DNA from: Lycium barbarum
Taxonomy: Eukaryota > Streptophyta > Magnoliopsida > Solanales > Solanaceae
DNA length: 64,000 bases
Direction: 5' to 3'
Assembly: GCF_019175385.1 (NCBI RefSeq)
Contig: NC_083344.1
Location: 25,856,231 to 25,920,230 of the forward strand
This document shows positions 9,947-20,181 of this stretch, piece by piece (the stretch's first letter is position 1; each line of letters begins with the position of its first letter). The translations under genes were made by a program, and so were the position numbers. The notes under the pieces are model-generated. The model saw only the letters and a list, made by a program, of their open reading frames with translations, did no database searches and had not been told where the DNA came from.

Positions 9947-11236
9947 ATGCCACCAAAGGGGAAGGCTACAGTCGCCCAGAAGGGCAAGACTACGACAAAG
10001 AGGCGGGTAGAAAGAGAGCCTCCGATGAATATCGAAGAAGGCGAATCACATAATGAGGCCTTATCTAATACCTCTTCTACCCCGCCTAATGTGAAAGGGC
10101 AAAGAGGAGCTCCAGCTCCAATTCCTCCACCGGTTGCTTCGGGTCAACCAATGACCGAGGCCATCCAGTTATTGACACAATTGGTTGCCGCACAGGTACA
10201 ACGACAAAGCGGGGGTTCCAGTGACCGGGCAGTAAGTACCAAAGCCCGTGATTTTATGAGCCTAAATCCTCCAGAATTCTTCGGGTCAAAGCCGGATGAA
10301 GATCCGCAAAGTTTCGTAGATGAGATGTTAAGGACATTGAAGATTGTCCATGCCTCTGAGACCGAATCCGTGGAGTTGGCATCTTATAGACTTCGGGATG
10401 TGGCGGTGTTATGGTACAACAATTGGGTGTTATCAAGAGGAGAGAACGCGCATCCTCCGGTTTGGCAAGAGTTCGTAGATGCTTTTATTTGTCACTATTT
10501 GCAACCCGAGGTCCGTTGAGCTAGAGCGGACAGGTTTTTAAATCTGAGGCAAGGTAATATGAGTGCTCGGGAGTATAGCATGCAATTTAATTCCTTAGCA
10601 AGGTATGCCCCGGCTATGGTGGCCGACATGGGAGACCGGGTGCATAGATTTGTAAGTGGCCTGGGGCCACATTTGTTTAGAGATTGTTTGACGGCTTCCT
10701 TGCAAGATGGGATGGATATTTCCCGAATACAGGCCCATGCTCAGAATTTGGAGGGGCGACAACAACAACAAAGGGGTGATCGCGACAGTGATAGAAGACA
10801 AAGCATAAGGGCTAGGTCTATGGGCACATGCAGTGATTATAGAGGGGGATCAAGGCAGACATGTTCTGGGTACTCAGGCCAGTCAGTGACGAGTGCACCT
10901 CCTCGATTCGCAGGTAGGAGATTTGATCGCTCCTTCCGTTCAGGTCAGGGCCATAGTTCGAGGGCTTCAGGTTCCCAGTTCAGGGAAGATTATAGTCAGG
11001 GGAGACCCCCAGTGCCGTGATGCAACCAATGCGGCAGATTACATTCCGGGCAGTGTCGTCAGGGTTCGCATGCCTGTCATACTTGTGGTCAGGTGGGGCA
11101 TATAATGTGGGATTGCCCGTCGATGAGTGGCAGAGTTGGACTTCAACCTACAGGTTCCGCAACTGGCTCTTCATCAGCACGCCCGGTAGGGCAGACCCCC
11201 CAGATGATAGCAGGCCGAGGTAGAGGCCGAGGGGTA
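9947..11236 (+). pseudogene. Gag polyprotein of element B
   Basis: Starts MPPKGKATVAQKGK at 9947, a basic N-terminus. The retrotransposon Gag core follows (DFMSLNPPEFFGSKPDEDPQ about 10250-10310, then WQEFVDAFICHY about 10465-10500). The frame (frame 2) is open except for TGA at 10517-10519 and 11018-11020, both CGA to TGA by context. Downstream are a Gln/Arg/Ser-rich linker, a first C..C...H...C finger ([12 protein letters not shown], 11021-11056) and a canonical CX2CX4HX4C knuckle at 11075-11116. The knuckle binds genomic RNA during packaging. Gag and Pol share one frame, as usual for chromoviruses. Confidence 0.88.
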
Positions 11237-11800
11237 GCATCTACTTCAGGTGCCACTCAGCCCCGCGTATATGCTTTAGCCGGACGACAGGATCTCGAGT
11301 CCTCTCCGGATGTAGTTACAGTTATATTGTCTATATTCTCTCGTGATGTGTATGCATTGATAGATCCGGGTTCTACATTCTCTTATATTACCCCATATGT
11401 TGCTGGTTATATTGGGGTGAAACCCGAGTCAATTAAACCCTTTGTGGTACTCACTCCGGTTGGTGATCCCGTGATAGCAAAACAAGTGTACAAAAATTGT
11501 GTCGTCGTGATATGTGATCGTCAGACCAAAGCTGATTTGATTGAGCTGAAAATGGTAGATTTCAATGTAATCATGGGTATGAATTGGTTGGCGTCGTGCT
11601 ATGCTAATGTTGATTGCCGCACAAAAGTGGTTCGATTCCAATTTCCAGAAGAGCCCGTGCTTGAATGGAAAGGTAATGCAGCATCGCCAAAGGGTAGGTT
11701 TATTTCCTATCTCAAGGCAAGGAAGATGATAGCCAAGGGTTATATTTATCACTTAGTTCGGGTTCATGACACAGAGGCAAAGCCGCCAACTTTCCAGTCA
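11237..11800 (+). pseudogene. Aspartic protease region of element B
   Basis: Same frame as gag, open to 12268. The active-site motif reads [13 protein letters not shown] (Asp near 11362), with Ser-Thr following as in retroviral-type proteases. The downstream [20 protein letters not shown] block is typical of plant Ty3 elements. The domain matures the polyprotein and looks intact, but it lies after two upstream stops. Confidence 0.88.
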
Positions 11801-12876
11801 GTTCCGGTAGTGAATGAATTCCCAGATGTGTTTCCGGACGAACTTCCAGGTCTTCCTCCAGATAGAGAGATTGACTTCGCCATAGATGTGTTGCCGGACA
11901 CCAAGCCCATTTCTATTCCTCCTTATCGAATGGCCCCGGCGAAATTGAAAGAGCTAAAAGCACAGCTGAAAGATCTGCTTGACAAGGGGTTTATCAGACC
12001 CAGCTCATCGCCGTGGGGAGCACCAGTCTTGTTCGCGAGAAAGAAGGACGGATCCTTACGAATGTGTATCGACTACAGGCAATTGAACAAAGTGACGATA
12101 AAGAACAAATATCCTCTTCCAAGGATTGACGACTTATTCGACCAATTGCAAGGTGCCAAGTGGTTTTCTAAAATAGACTTGAGGTCGGGTTATCATCAAG
12201 TGAGGGTTAGAGAAGCGGATATTCCAAAAACAGCCTTCAGAACGAGATATGGCCACTATGAATTTTGAGTGATGTCGTTTGGGCTAACTAACGCTCCGGC
12301 CGTGTTCATGAATCTGATGAATAACCGCTCTTGGATTTGTTTGTCATAGTATTTATTGATGACATTCTAGTATATTCTCGCACAGAATCAGAACATGCAG
12401 GTCATTTGAGAATTGTACTTGGCATTCTCCGAGCCCGAGAATTGTATGCAAAATTTTCAAAGTGCGAGTTTTGGCTATATTCTGTAACATTTCTGGGCCA
12501 TGTTATTTCCAATGATGGCATTCGAGTCAACACTCAGAAAATTGAAACGGTGAAGACTTGGCCAAGGCCTACAACGCCCACAGAAGTTCGTAGTTTTCTA
12601 GGTTTGGCAGGATACTATAGAAGATTCGTAGAGGGCTTCTCGTCTATTTCGGCCCCATTGACGAAGCTAACCCAGAAGTCAACAAAATTTCAGTGGGATG
12701 ATGCCTGCGAGCGCAGTTTCCAAGAGTTGAAAGACAGGTTGACCTCAGCTCCGATCTTAACACTTCCAGAAGGGCCAGATGGCTATGTTGTGTATTGTGA
12801 TGCTTCCGGTGTTGGACTAGGATGCGTATTGATGCAGCACGGGAAAGTTATTGCATATGCTTCGAGGAAATTGTGA
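11801..12876 (+). pseudogene. Reverse transcriptase of element B
   Basis: Copies the element RNA into DNA. Readable blocks: [61 protein letters not shown] (catalytic Asp) and [10 protein letters not shown] (catalytic pair, about 12350-12376). A TGA at 12266-12268 replaces CGA just before VMSFGLTNAPA. A deletion of about 10 bp near 12320 shifts the frame by one before the catalytic box. RNase H begins about 12640 ([18 protein letters not shown] near 12795) and the frame is cut by TGA at 12874-12876. Confidence 0.9.
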
Positions 12877-14136
12877 AAACATGAAAGGAATTATCCAACT
12901 CATGATCTCGAACTAGCTGTGGTTATTCATGCCCTAAAAATATGGAGGCATTATTTATACGGGTTGCACGTTGATATCTATATAGATCATAAGAGTCTTC
13001 AGTACATTTTTAAACAGAAGGAGCTGCATTTACGGCAGAGGCGGTGGTTAGAATTATTAAAAGATTATGATGTTAACATTTTATACCACCCCGGGAAGGC
13101 GAATGTAGTAGCCGACGCACTTAGCCGCCGATCAATGGGCAGTTTATGTGAAGTCCCTCCGGAAAAGAAAGAGATGTTTCAAGAACTTCATCGATTGGCT
13201 AATCTTGGAGTGCATGTAATTGATTCGGGCGATGCCGGGATTAGTATAAATGATTCCACAATTTCGTCCTTGGATATGGAAGTGAAAGAACGACAGTGCG
13301 AAGATCCGCAGTTGTGTCATTACAGAGACACGTCTCATGGAAAGGAAAAGTCTCCATTTGAAGTCTCTATGGATGGAATTCTTAGATACCGAGGCAGGTT
13401 ATATGTAGCAGAATTGCGCCGACAAATTCTAGAAGAAGCACATTGTTCTCGGTATTCTATACACCCAGGTGCAACCAAAATGTATCGTGATCTAAAGACG
13501 ATGTATTGGTGGGATGGCATGAAGAGAGACATAGCCAAGTTTGTGGCACAGTGCCCAAATTGCCAACAAGTAAAAGCTGAACATCAGAAGCCAGGGGGCT
13601 TGTTACAGGTAATAGAAATCCCTACTTGGAAATGGGAAGTGATAAACATGGATTTTATAGTGGGATTACCTCGTTCCCATGGCAAGTATGATTCTATATG
13701 GGTGATCGTGGATAGGCTGACGAAAGCAGCCCATTTTCTTCCAGTCAAGACCACGTACTCAGTGGAAGACTATGCAAGGTTGTATCTCAAAGAAATTGTG
13801 CGACTCCATGGAATCCCATTACCTATTATCACAGACAGAGGAGCACAATTTACAACCAAGTTTTGGAAATCCTTTCAAGAAGGTTTAGGCACTCAAGTGA
13901 AGCTTAGCACGGCATTTCATCCGCAGACGGATGGGCAAGCCGAGCGTACCATTCAAACCTTGGAAGATTTGTTACGAGCATGTGTGCTGGATTTTGGTGG
14001 AAGTTGGGACGATCATTTGCCACTAATTGAATTTGCATATAACAACAACTATCATTCCAGTATTCAGATGGCTCCATATGAAGCTTTATACGGAAGGAAA
14101 TGTAGATCTCCAATTGGATGGTTCGAAATAGGATAA
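12877..14136 (+). pseudogene. RNase H C-part and integrase of element B
   Basis: In frame with the RT after its TGA. The RNase H end ([38 protein letters not shown]) runs to about 13135. Integrase: HHCC zinc domain around 13440-13570 ([10 protein letters not shown] ... CPNCQQVK), catalytic Asp in [10 protein letters not shown] (about 13650), Asp in IITDRGAQF (about 13830) and Glu in [13 protein letters not shown] (about 13935). All three catalytic residues and the zinc ligands are present. The frame stops at TAA 14134-14136, probably GAA to TAA. Integrase joins element DNA to the host and makes the 5-bp duplications seen here. Confidence 0.9.
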
Positions 14137-14692
14137 GTACAGCTAGTAGGCCCCCAATTGATCCAACAAGCAATAGAAAAAGTCAAGGTGATCCAAGATC
14201 GGTTGTTGATAGCCCAAAGTCGCCAAAAGTCCTATGCGGACAACCGCCGACGAGACTTGGAATTTCAAGCCAGTGATTGGGTGTTCTTGAAAATGTCGCC
14301 AATGAAAGGGGTGATGAGATTTGGTAAGAAAGGGAAGCTAAGTCCCAGATAAATTGGACCCTACAAAATTATCCATAAGGTGGGTCATGTAGCCTATGAA
14401 TTGGACTTGCCTTCAGAGCTTGAGTCCGTACACCTAATTTTTCATGTTTCAATGCTCCGCAAGTGTATTGGAGACCCAACAAGAATAGTTGCGGTTGATG
14501 ATGTCCAAGTGACAGGAAAACTAGAATATGAAGAAGTGCCTGTTGCCATTTTAGATAGACAGGTGCGAAGACTTTGAAATAAAGAGGTCGCTTCAGTCAA
14601 AGTTTTATGGCGAAACAACAACAGGGAAGAAATGACTTGGGAAGCAGAAGAGAAGATGAAAGCCAAATATCCGTATCTATTCCAATCTCCAT
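14137..14692 (+). pseudogene. Integrase C-terminus and chromodomain of element B
   Basis: Continues in frame after the stop at 14134. TAA at 14350 and TGA at 14575 (CGA to TGA by context) interrupt it. The GPY/F-type integrase tail (14280-14460) is followed by a chromodomain at about 14535-14680: VAILDRQVRRL, SVKVLWRNNNREEMTWEAEE. The chromodomain marks the chromovirus branch of Ty3/gypsy; in characterised members it guides integration to heterochromatin by reading methylated histone H3. Ends at TAA about 14690. Confidence 0.88.
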
Positions 14693-14933
14693 AAGAGGTT
14701 CATAATGATGCGCCGAGATTATAAGGTATGTATGCTTACTTCTATGTCTTTGGTCGTGTGTGGCCATAAATATGTTGCTTTTATGTTATGGCCCTGTGAG
14801 GCAGTGGTATGATATTATGGGATGCTGTGACAGGATGGTAGTGCCATATTACAGGGGAAACTTTGGCAAACATTTTCTAAAATCCCCGATGACCTAACAT
14901 TCGGGGACGAATGTTCCAAAAAGGGGGGAAGAA
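14693..14933 (+). other. 3' untranslated region and polypurine tract of element B
   Basis: Noncoding stretch between the polyprotein stop and the 3' LTR. A purine run (AAAAAGGGGGGAAGAA, about 14918-14933) directly abuts the LTR and is the expected plus-strand primer. Just upstream is the stem ATTCGGGGACGAAT (14899-14912), also present as ATTCGAGGACGAAT before the LTRs of D (27992-28005) and E (33603-33616). Confidence 0.8.
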
Positions 14934-15357
14934 TGTTACACCTCGGAAGATTCCCCGTGAACGTACGATGAATAAGTCCAACAACGGATACGAGTGTATG
15001 ATGTTTTACTAAGAAGGGAATACTACTGATGAGTTTTGAAAATGAGAAAGTTACGAATTTGCATTTCGGCCCAGTGGTCGTAAAGTGGAATACGGCCCGT
15101 AAAGTGATTTACGGACCGTAAAGTGCCATGGTCTTTCAACTATCAAAATTTCAACTTTCTGTCAAATGCTTCAAATGGTTAAAAATGACTTGGAATACGG
15201 ACCGTAAATTGAAATACTGTTACACCTCGGAAATTTCTCCGTACTTGTATGATGGGTGGAATGATGAAAAGTTGAGTAAATGATGTTTTATTAAGTCGGG
15301 AATGGCTAATTAAGAATTTCTGGAAAATAAGAAAGTCGCGGAAAATTTTCTGTCCAG

Positions 15358-15615
15358 TGGTCGTATATGGCACTATACGGCCCGTAAAGTGATTTACGGA
15401 CCGTATGGTGCAATCGTCCTCCAGCTTGTCAAAAATCCCAACTTTCTGTAAATGTTGAATATGGTTAAATACGACCCAGTTTACGGCCTGTAAACCAGGT
15501 CGTAAACTACCATGTCCATCAGCCAAAACTTTCTGTCTTTGAAATGGTTAAATACGACCACAGTGGACGGACCGTAAATCAAAATACGGTCCGTATATGG
15601 TGGTTTACGACCACT
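15358..15615 (+). repeat. Palindrome cluster in solo LTR C
   Basis: About five ACGG(C/A/T)CCGT or ACGGCCTGT palindromes plus half sites GTCGTA and TTTACGAC, in the same place relative to the putative start of transcription as in B. Some variants read TATACGG or CGTATGG, so the palindrome core is kept while the flanks drift. Confidence 0.75.
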
Positions 15616-15913
15616 GTTCATCCCGACAAGAATTCATTAAAGATCAGATTTTGTGATTTTTAAAAGGGACTTAAGCCCATTTCACGTCATTTTTCATCCA
15701 ACACTTCAAGAAAACTCTAGAGTGGTCTTCAACACTTCAACTCTAAGAATAGCAAGAAAAATCCAAGGAAACCTAAGATTATCAACACCAAATTCATGAG
15801 AATAAGTGTCAGAACATATCAAAGGATCTTCTAAGTCAAGAAATTCCCAAGAAGGTGGAACTAGGGTTTTGGCTAATTGAAGTATTTCAACTTAAGGACT
15901 GTTCAACCATCAT

Positions 15914-15924
15914 CCAAGGTAAGT
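15914..15924 (+). promoter_or_regulatory. Splice-donor-like site in solo LTR C
   Basis: CCAAG|GTAAGTTT with GT at 15919-15920 is a near-perfect plant 5' splice site, at the position equivalent to 8132 and 18019 in B. Confidence 0.5.
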
Positions 15925-18900
15925 TTCATGATTATTCCATATTGTTTGAAGCATTGGAAAGCTTAGACACTTGAAATGTAGGAGAACATAGAAATGGGTC
16001 ATTATTGAATGAATAGTGACATAAATGAATGATAGTGGAATTGAACCATGAATATTGAAGTGTTGTGAATACTAATACATTATAAATGATTTTTATATCA
16101 TGAAACAAGGATTAAATGCATGAAAACGCAAGGATGAGCTAGAAGTAGAAATAAGGGGAAAATTGGAGGAAAATGGTGGATTTTGCCAAACGCACTTAAA
16201 TGACGATTGTCGATTATGATATTGCGAATAATATTATGAATATCGGGGGTTGATATAGAACGTGAGAAAAGTAGTATGAGCGAAGGAAGCGTTGTCCGAC
16301 TTCTCCTAGAATTAGCGACGCGTTCTTATAGTCAGTTACTAATGTTGATATGAACTCTCTTATGAAGGTAACAACGTGATATCGACGGAGAACAAGTGAG
16401 CGATATATTAGCTAAACGACCAAGGTATGTGAGGCTAGTCCTTCCTTCTAATGGCATGAATCTTTTAGCTTGAATCCCTATTCCTTCCATGAGTTCTTAC
16501 ATTCTAAGAAGTTAAAGGCTTATGCCTATGAATATCTATATGAGATAAGTTATACGATATGATGACACTAGAATGATGATGATGTTATTCCTTGCCTACA
16601 CTCACCTTATGTACTAGTCCTTTCAAGGTGAGGCAGAACGTCCATGATGGTTCCATAATGTAATCGGGGGATCACGACCTTACGTCACCCCGATAGAGTA
16701 AAGTTGATCATGAGTCTTATATACGCATTATGACAAGATAAGTATTTTATGATAAGCATATTACTATGAGCATTTACATTGAGCATGTCATGAGCATTTC
16801 ACACCGGGCCTAGTTGGCCGGGCAGACACCGCTTCGGCGGGCGGCGATACGGATACACCACGACCTACGGGCGTGGGCAGACACCACTAGTGGGTGGCAT
16901 GAGATGGTACCCTGGACGCGGGAGGCCTGGACGCGGACTAAAATTATTGATTATCACACCGTTCCGACAAGGACGGGCAGCTTGCATATAATGCATACAT
17001 GTCATGATGATGAGTGTGAGTAAGATAGCATGCATTACTTCATTTATGATTATCAGTCAGATCCAGATGTCTCATGTTGATGTTATCCTCATATTATTGA
17101 TTTTTCTTTTCATTATGTATGCCTCTCATACTCGGTACAATATTCGTACTGACGTCCTTTCTTCGGACGCTGTGTTCATGCCCACAGGTAGACAGGGAGG
17201 AGAGCTTGGCCCAGGTCCTCAGTAGCTGCCAGCTGATAGATAGCACTCCATTGTTCGGAGGTGCTTATGGCGACCCTTTTGATGTACATTCATATATGCA
17301 TATTTTTGGGCATGACGGAGTCTCATTTCGTCTATGTATTCACTATGTTAGTATAGGCTCGTAGATACGCAGTGTGGGTTAGATGGTCTCACAAGATGTT
17401 TTCAGATGTATATGTATTATTTTAATGGCCAAGAGGCAAATGTATATAAAGTATTTATATTTTAATTAAATATGATTTTCCTACAATTGGTATGTAAAAT
17501 TGATAAAAGAGTAATAAATGAGCCAGACAAGCAGTAGAGTAAGCGGTGCTCAGTAATTGCTTCGGGTACCCGTCGTGGCCCTAGCTGGGTCGTGACAAAT
17601 ACGACCCGTAAACTGAGTCGTAAACTGCCATGATCTCCAGCATGCCTTTCTGTTTTAATATGCTTAAATACGGTCGCGAAGGACGGACCGTAAACCAGAA
17701 TACGGCCCGTAAAGTGGGGTTTATGACCACTGTGCATCCCGACTACTGTTCATAAAAAAATCAGATTTTGTGATTGCTATAAGGGACCCTTTTCATTCAT
17801 TTCATTTCATTTTCTCATCTACACCACTCAAGAACTCTCTAGAAAATTCTCCAAACACTTTAACCATAAGAATAACAAGGAAACATTAAATCCATGAAAC
17901 AAAGTGTGTGAAACTCAAGTGAAGTTCATCCAAACCAAGAAGTTCCAAAAAAGAGTGAAGTAGGGTTTTGGTGCTAGAGGAGTAAATCCATTCAAATCTT
18001 GTTCAACCATCATCTAAGGTAAATTTCATGACCATTTAATGTTGTTTAAGGTATTGGAAGGTTAAGACACCCGAATTGTAGAAAAGCATAGCAAATGGGT
18101 CATAAACGAGTGAATGGTAGTTGTATTGAATCATGAAATTTAGTGTGTTGTGAGTATGAATACGTTATAAATGACACGTAAACCATGAGATAAGTGTGAT
18201 ACATGAGAAAATACGATAGTGAACCCAAAACCATAAATGTGGGAAAAATGAAGAGAAATGGTGGATCGTGGTCATTGTATATGAATGATGATTGTTGATT
18301 GCTATATTGTAATTATTGTTGTGGGTGTTGGAAGTTGACATGAAAAATGGGAAAAGTAGTGTAAACAAAGGAAGTGCTGCCCAATTGTCTCTAGAAATAG
18401 TAGTGCGTTCTTATAGTCGATTAACTAACGTAAATGTGAATCCTCTTTTGAAGGTAGAAACGCGATATCGAAGGAGAACAAGTGAGCGATAGTTTAGTTA
18501 AACGTCAAAGGTATGTGAGGCTAGTCCCTTCTTTCTAATGGCATGAATCCTATGGCGTAACGTGTTTCTTATCCATGAGCCTATGTCTATAATTAGCTAC
18601 ACAAGGTAATGAGTTGGAGTATAGAAAGTCTAATGATGTTATTTATCGCTTACACTCACCTTATAAGCTAATTCCTTCAAGGTGAGGCAGAAGGTCCATG
18701 ATTGTTCCATAATCCAATCGGGGGATCACGACCTTACGTCACCCCGATAGAGTATGTATTATGATAAGCTAAGCATATTGTGATGAGCATATGATGAGAT
18801 TACTATTACACCGCGCCTATTTGGCCGGGCAGTCATCGCTAAGGCGAGCAGCTATGCGATACACCATGGCCAGATGGCATGGGCAGACACCACTAGTGGG

Positions 18901-19583
18901 CGGCATGAGATATTACCCCGGACGCAGGAGACCTGGACGCGGGCTCACGTTATGATTATCACACCGATCCGATATGGACGGGCAGTTTATAAATGATGCA
19001 TATATGATATGATGATGAGCATGAGTAAGACAACATGATTTGTTTTCTTATACTTGGCAGTTAGATTCCGATGTTCCATATGAGTATCTTCCTTATAACA
19101 TTGTCTTACTTCATTCGTACTGACGTCCGTTTTCTTTGGACGCTGTGTTCATGCCCACAGGTAGACAGGGAGAAGAGCTCGATCCAGATCCGTAGTAGCT
19201 GTCAGCTGATTGGAAGCCCTCCATTGTCCCGGAGGTGCTTATGGCTATTATTTTGTGTATATATATAGCCTTGTATATGTATTTTGGGCACGACGGGGTC
19301 TTGTCCCGTCCCTATGTTCAGTTCCCTAGTAGAGGCTCGTAGATACGCAGTGCGGATTAGATGGTCTCACGAGATCGCTGCTATATATCTATACCTATAT
19401 ATATTATTTTTCTAGCCCAAGGGCACATGTACATGAAAGTATTTTATGTTTCCATACGAGATATGATTTTTCCTACGCTATAAGTATAAAGATAATAAAA
19501 AGGGTATAAAATGAGCGACAGAACGAGCGGTGCTCGGTGGTTAGCCCCGGGTACCTGTCGCGGCCCCTAGCTGGGTCGTGACA

Positions 19584-20181
19584 GGGCGAGGCCCACTACT
19601 GTGACCGATATCCGTAGCTTCGTGGAATTAGCCAGCTATTACCTCGATTTGTGAAGGGTTTCGCTTCTATTGCTTCTTCATTGACCAGATTGACCCAGAA
19701 GGATATTCCCTTCCAGTGGTCTAATGATTGTGAGGAGAGCTTTCAAAATCTCAAGACCCTATTGACTTCAGCCCCGATTCTGGCATTGCCAGTGGAGGGT
19801 AAGGATTTCTTAGTCCATTGTGATGCATCCCTTATGGGTTTGGGTGTTGTTTTGATGCAAGAGGGTAATGTCATAGCCTATGCTTCCCTTCAGTTGATGA
19901 TCCATGAGAGGAACTACCCTACCCACGATTTGGAGTTGCTAGCTGTGGTCTTCGCTTTGAAGATTTGGAGGCATTACTTGGACCGTGTCCATTGTGAGGT
20001 TTTCACCGACCACCGTAGCCTTCAACAAGTGTTTACCCAGAGAGATCTTAATTCGAGGCAGCGTCGATGGACGGAGCTCCTAAAGGACTATGATATCTGT
20101 ATTCTTTATCATCCAGGGAAAGCCAATATTGTTGCTGATGTCTTGAGTCATAAGGCAGTGAGTATGGGTAGCTTCGCCTGA
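19584..20181 (+). pseudogene. RNase H region of element A (resumed after B)
   Basis: Continues A's RT frame from 4454. It starts with the GARPTTVTD-type linker and carries RNase H blocks [17 protein letters not shown] (about 19818), [34 protein letters not shown] and [15 protein letters not shown]. Stop TGA at 20179-20181. RNase H removes the RNA strand from the RNA-DNA hybrid. A short frameshift near 19640 precedes the open part. Confidence 0.85.

Larger units (their letters stand above)
15218..17597 (+). mobile_element. Solo LTR C
   Basis: A 2380-bp LTR starting TGTTACACC and ending GTGACA, flanked by a perfect 5-bp duplication AATAC (15213-15217 and 17598-17602). B's 5' LTR at about 7705 gives the empty site. 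No internal region remains, so it is the product of LTR-LTR recombination. It is a diverged relative of B with the same islands: palindromes, donor-like site (15919), ACGTCA stem-loop (16663-16694), CGGTAC...GTACTG (17133-17151) and AGCACTCC...GGAGGTGCT (about 17242-17265). Confidence 0.95.
4455..19583 (+). mobile_element. Element B: Ty3/gypsy chromovirus (Tekay/Del-like), with nested insertions
   Basis: Near-complete LTR retrotransposon inserted into element A. Both LTRs start TGTTACACCTCGGAAG; the left ends GTCGTCACA and the right GTCGTGACA. Order is LTR, Met-tRNA primer site, gag, protease, RT, RNase H, integrase, chromodomain, purine tract, LTR. Without nested insertions the LTRs are about 2306 and 2265 bp, differing by a few percent by eye, so B is much younger than A. 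The 5' LTR carries a hAT element, the 3' LTR a solo LTR. Clade placement rests on the chromodomain, domain order and long LTRs; Tekay/Del is my best match. Confidence 0.93.
14934..19583 (+). repeat. Element B 3' LTR (interrupted by solo LTR C)
   Basis: Starts TGTTACACC at 14934 and ends GTGACA at 19583. Removing solo LTR C and one AATAC leaves about 2265 bp. It carries the empty hAT site near 15027. It holds one more palindrome (about 15110) than the 5' copy, and lacks about 20 bp including the left arm of the CAGTAC stem-loop at 19111. TATA-like box 17777, donor-like site 18019, ACGTCA stem-loop 18717-18748. Confidence 0.92.
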
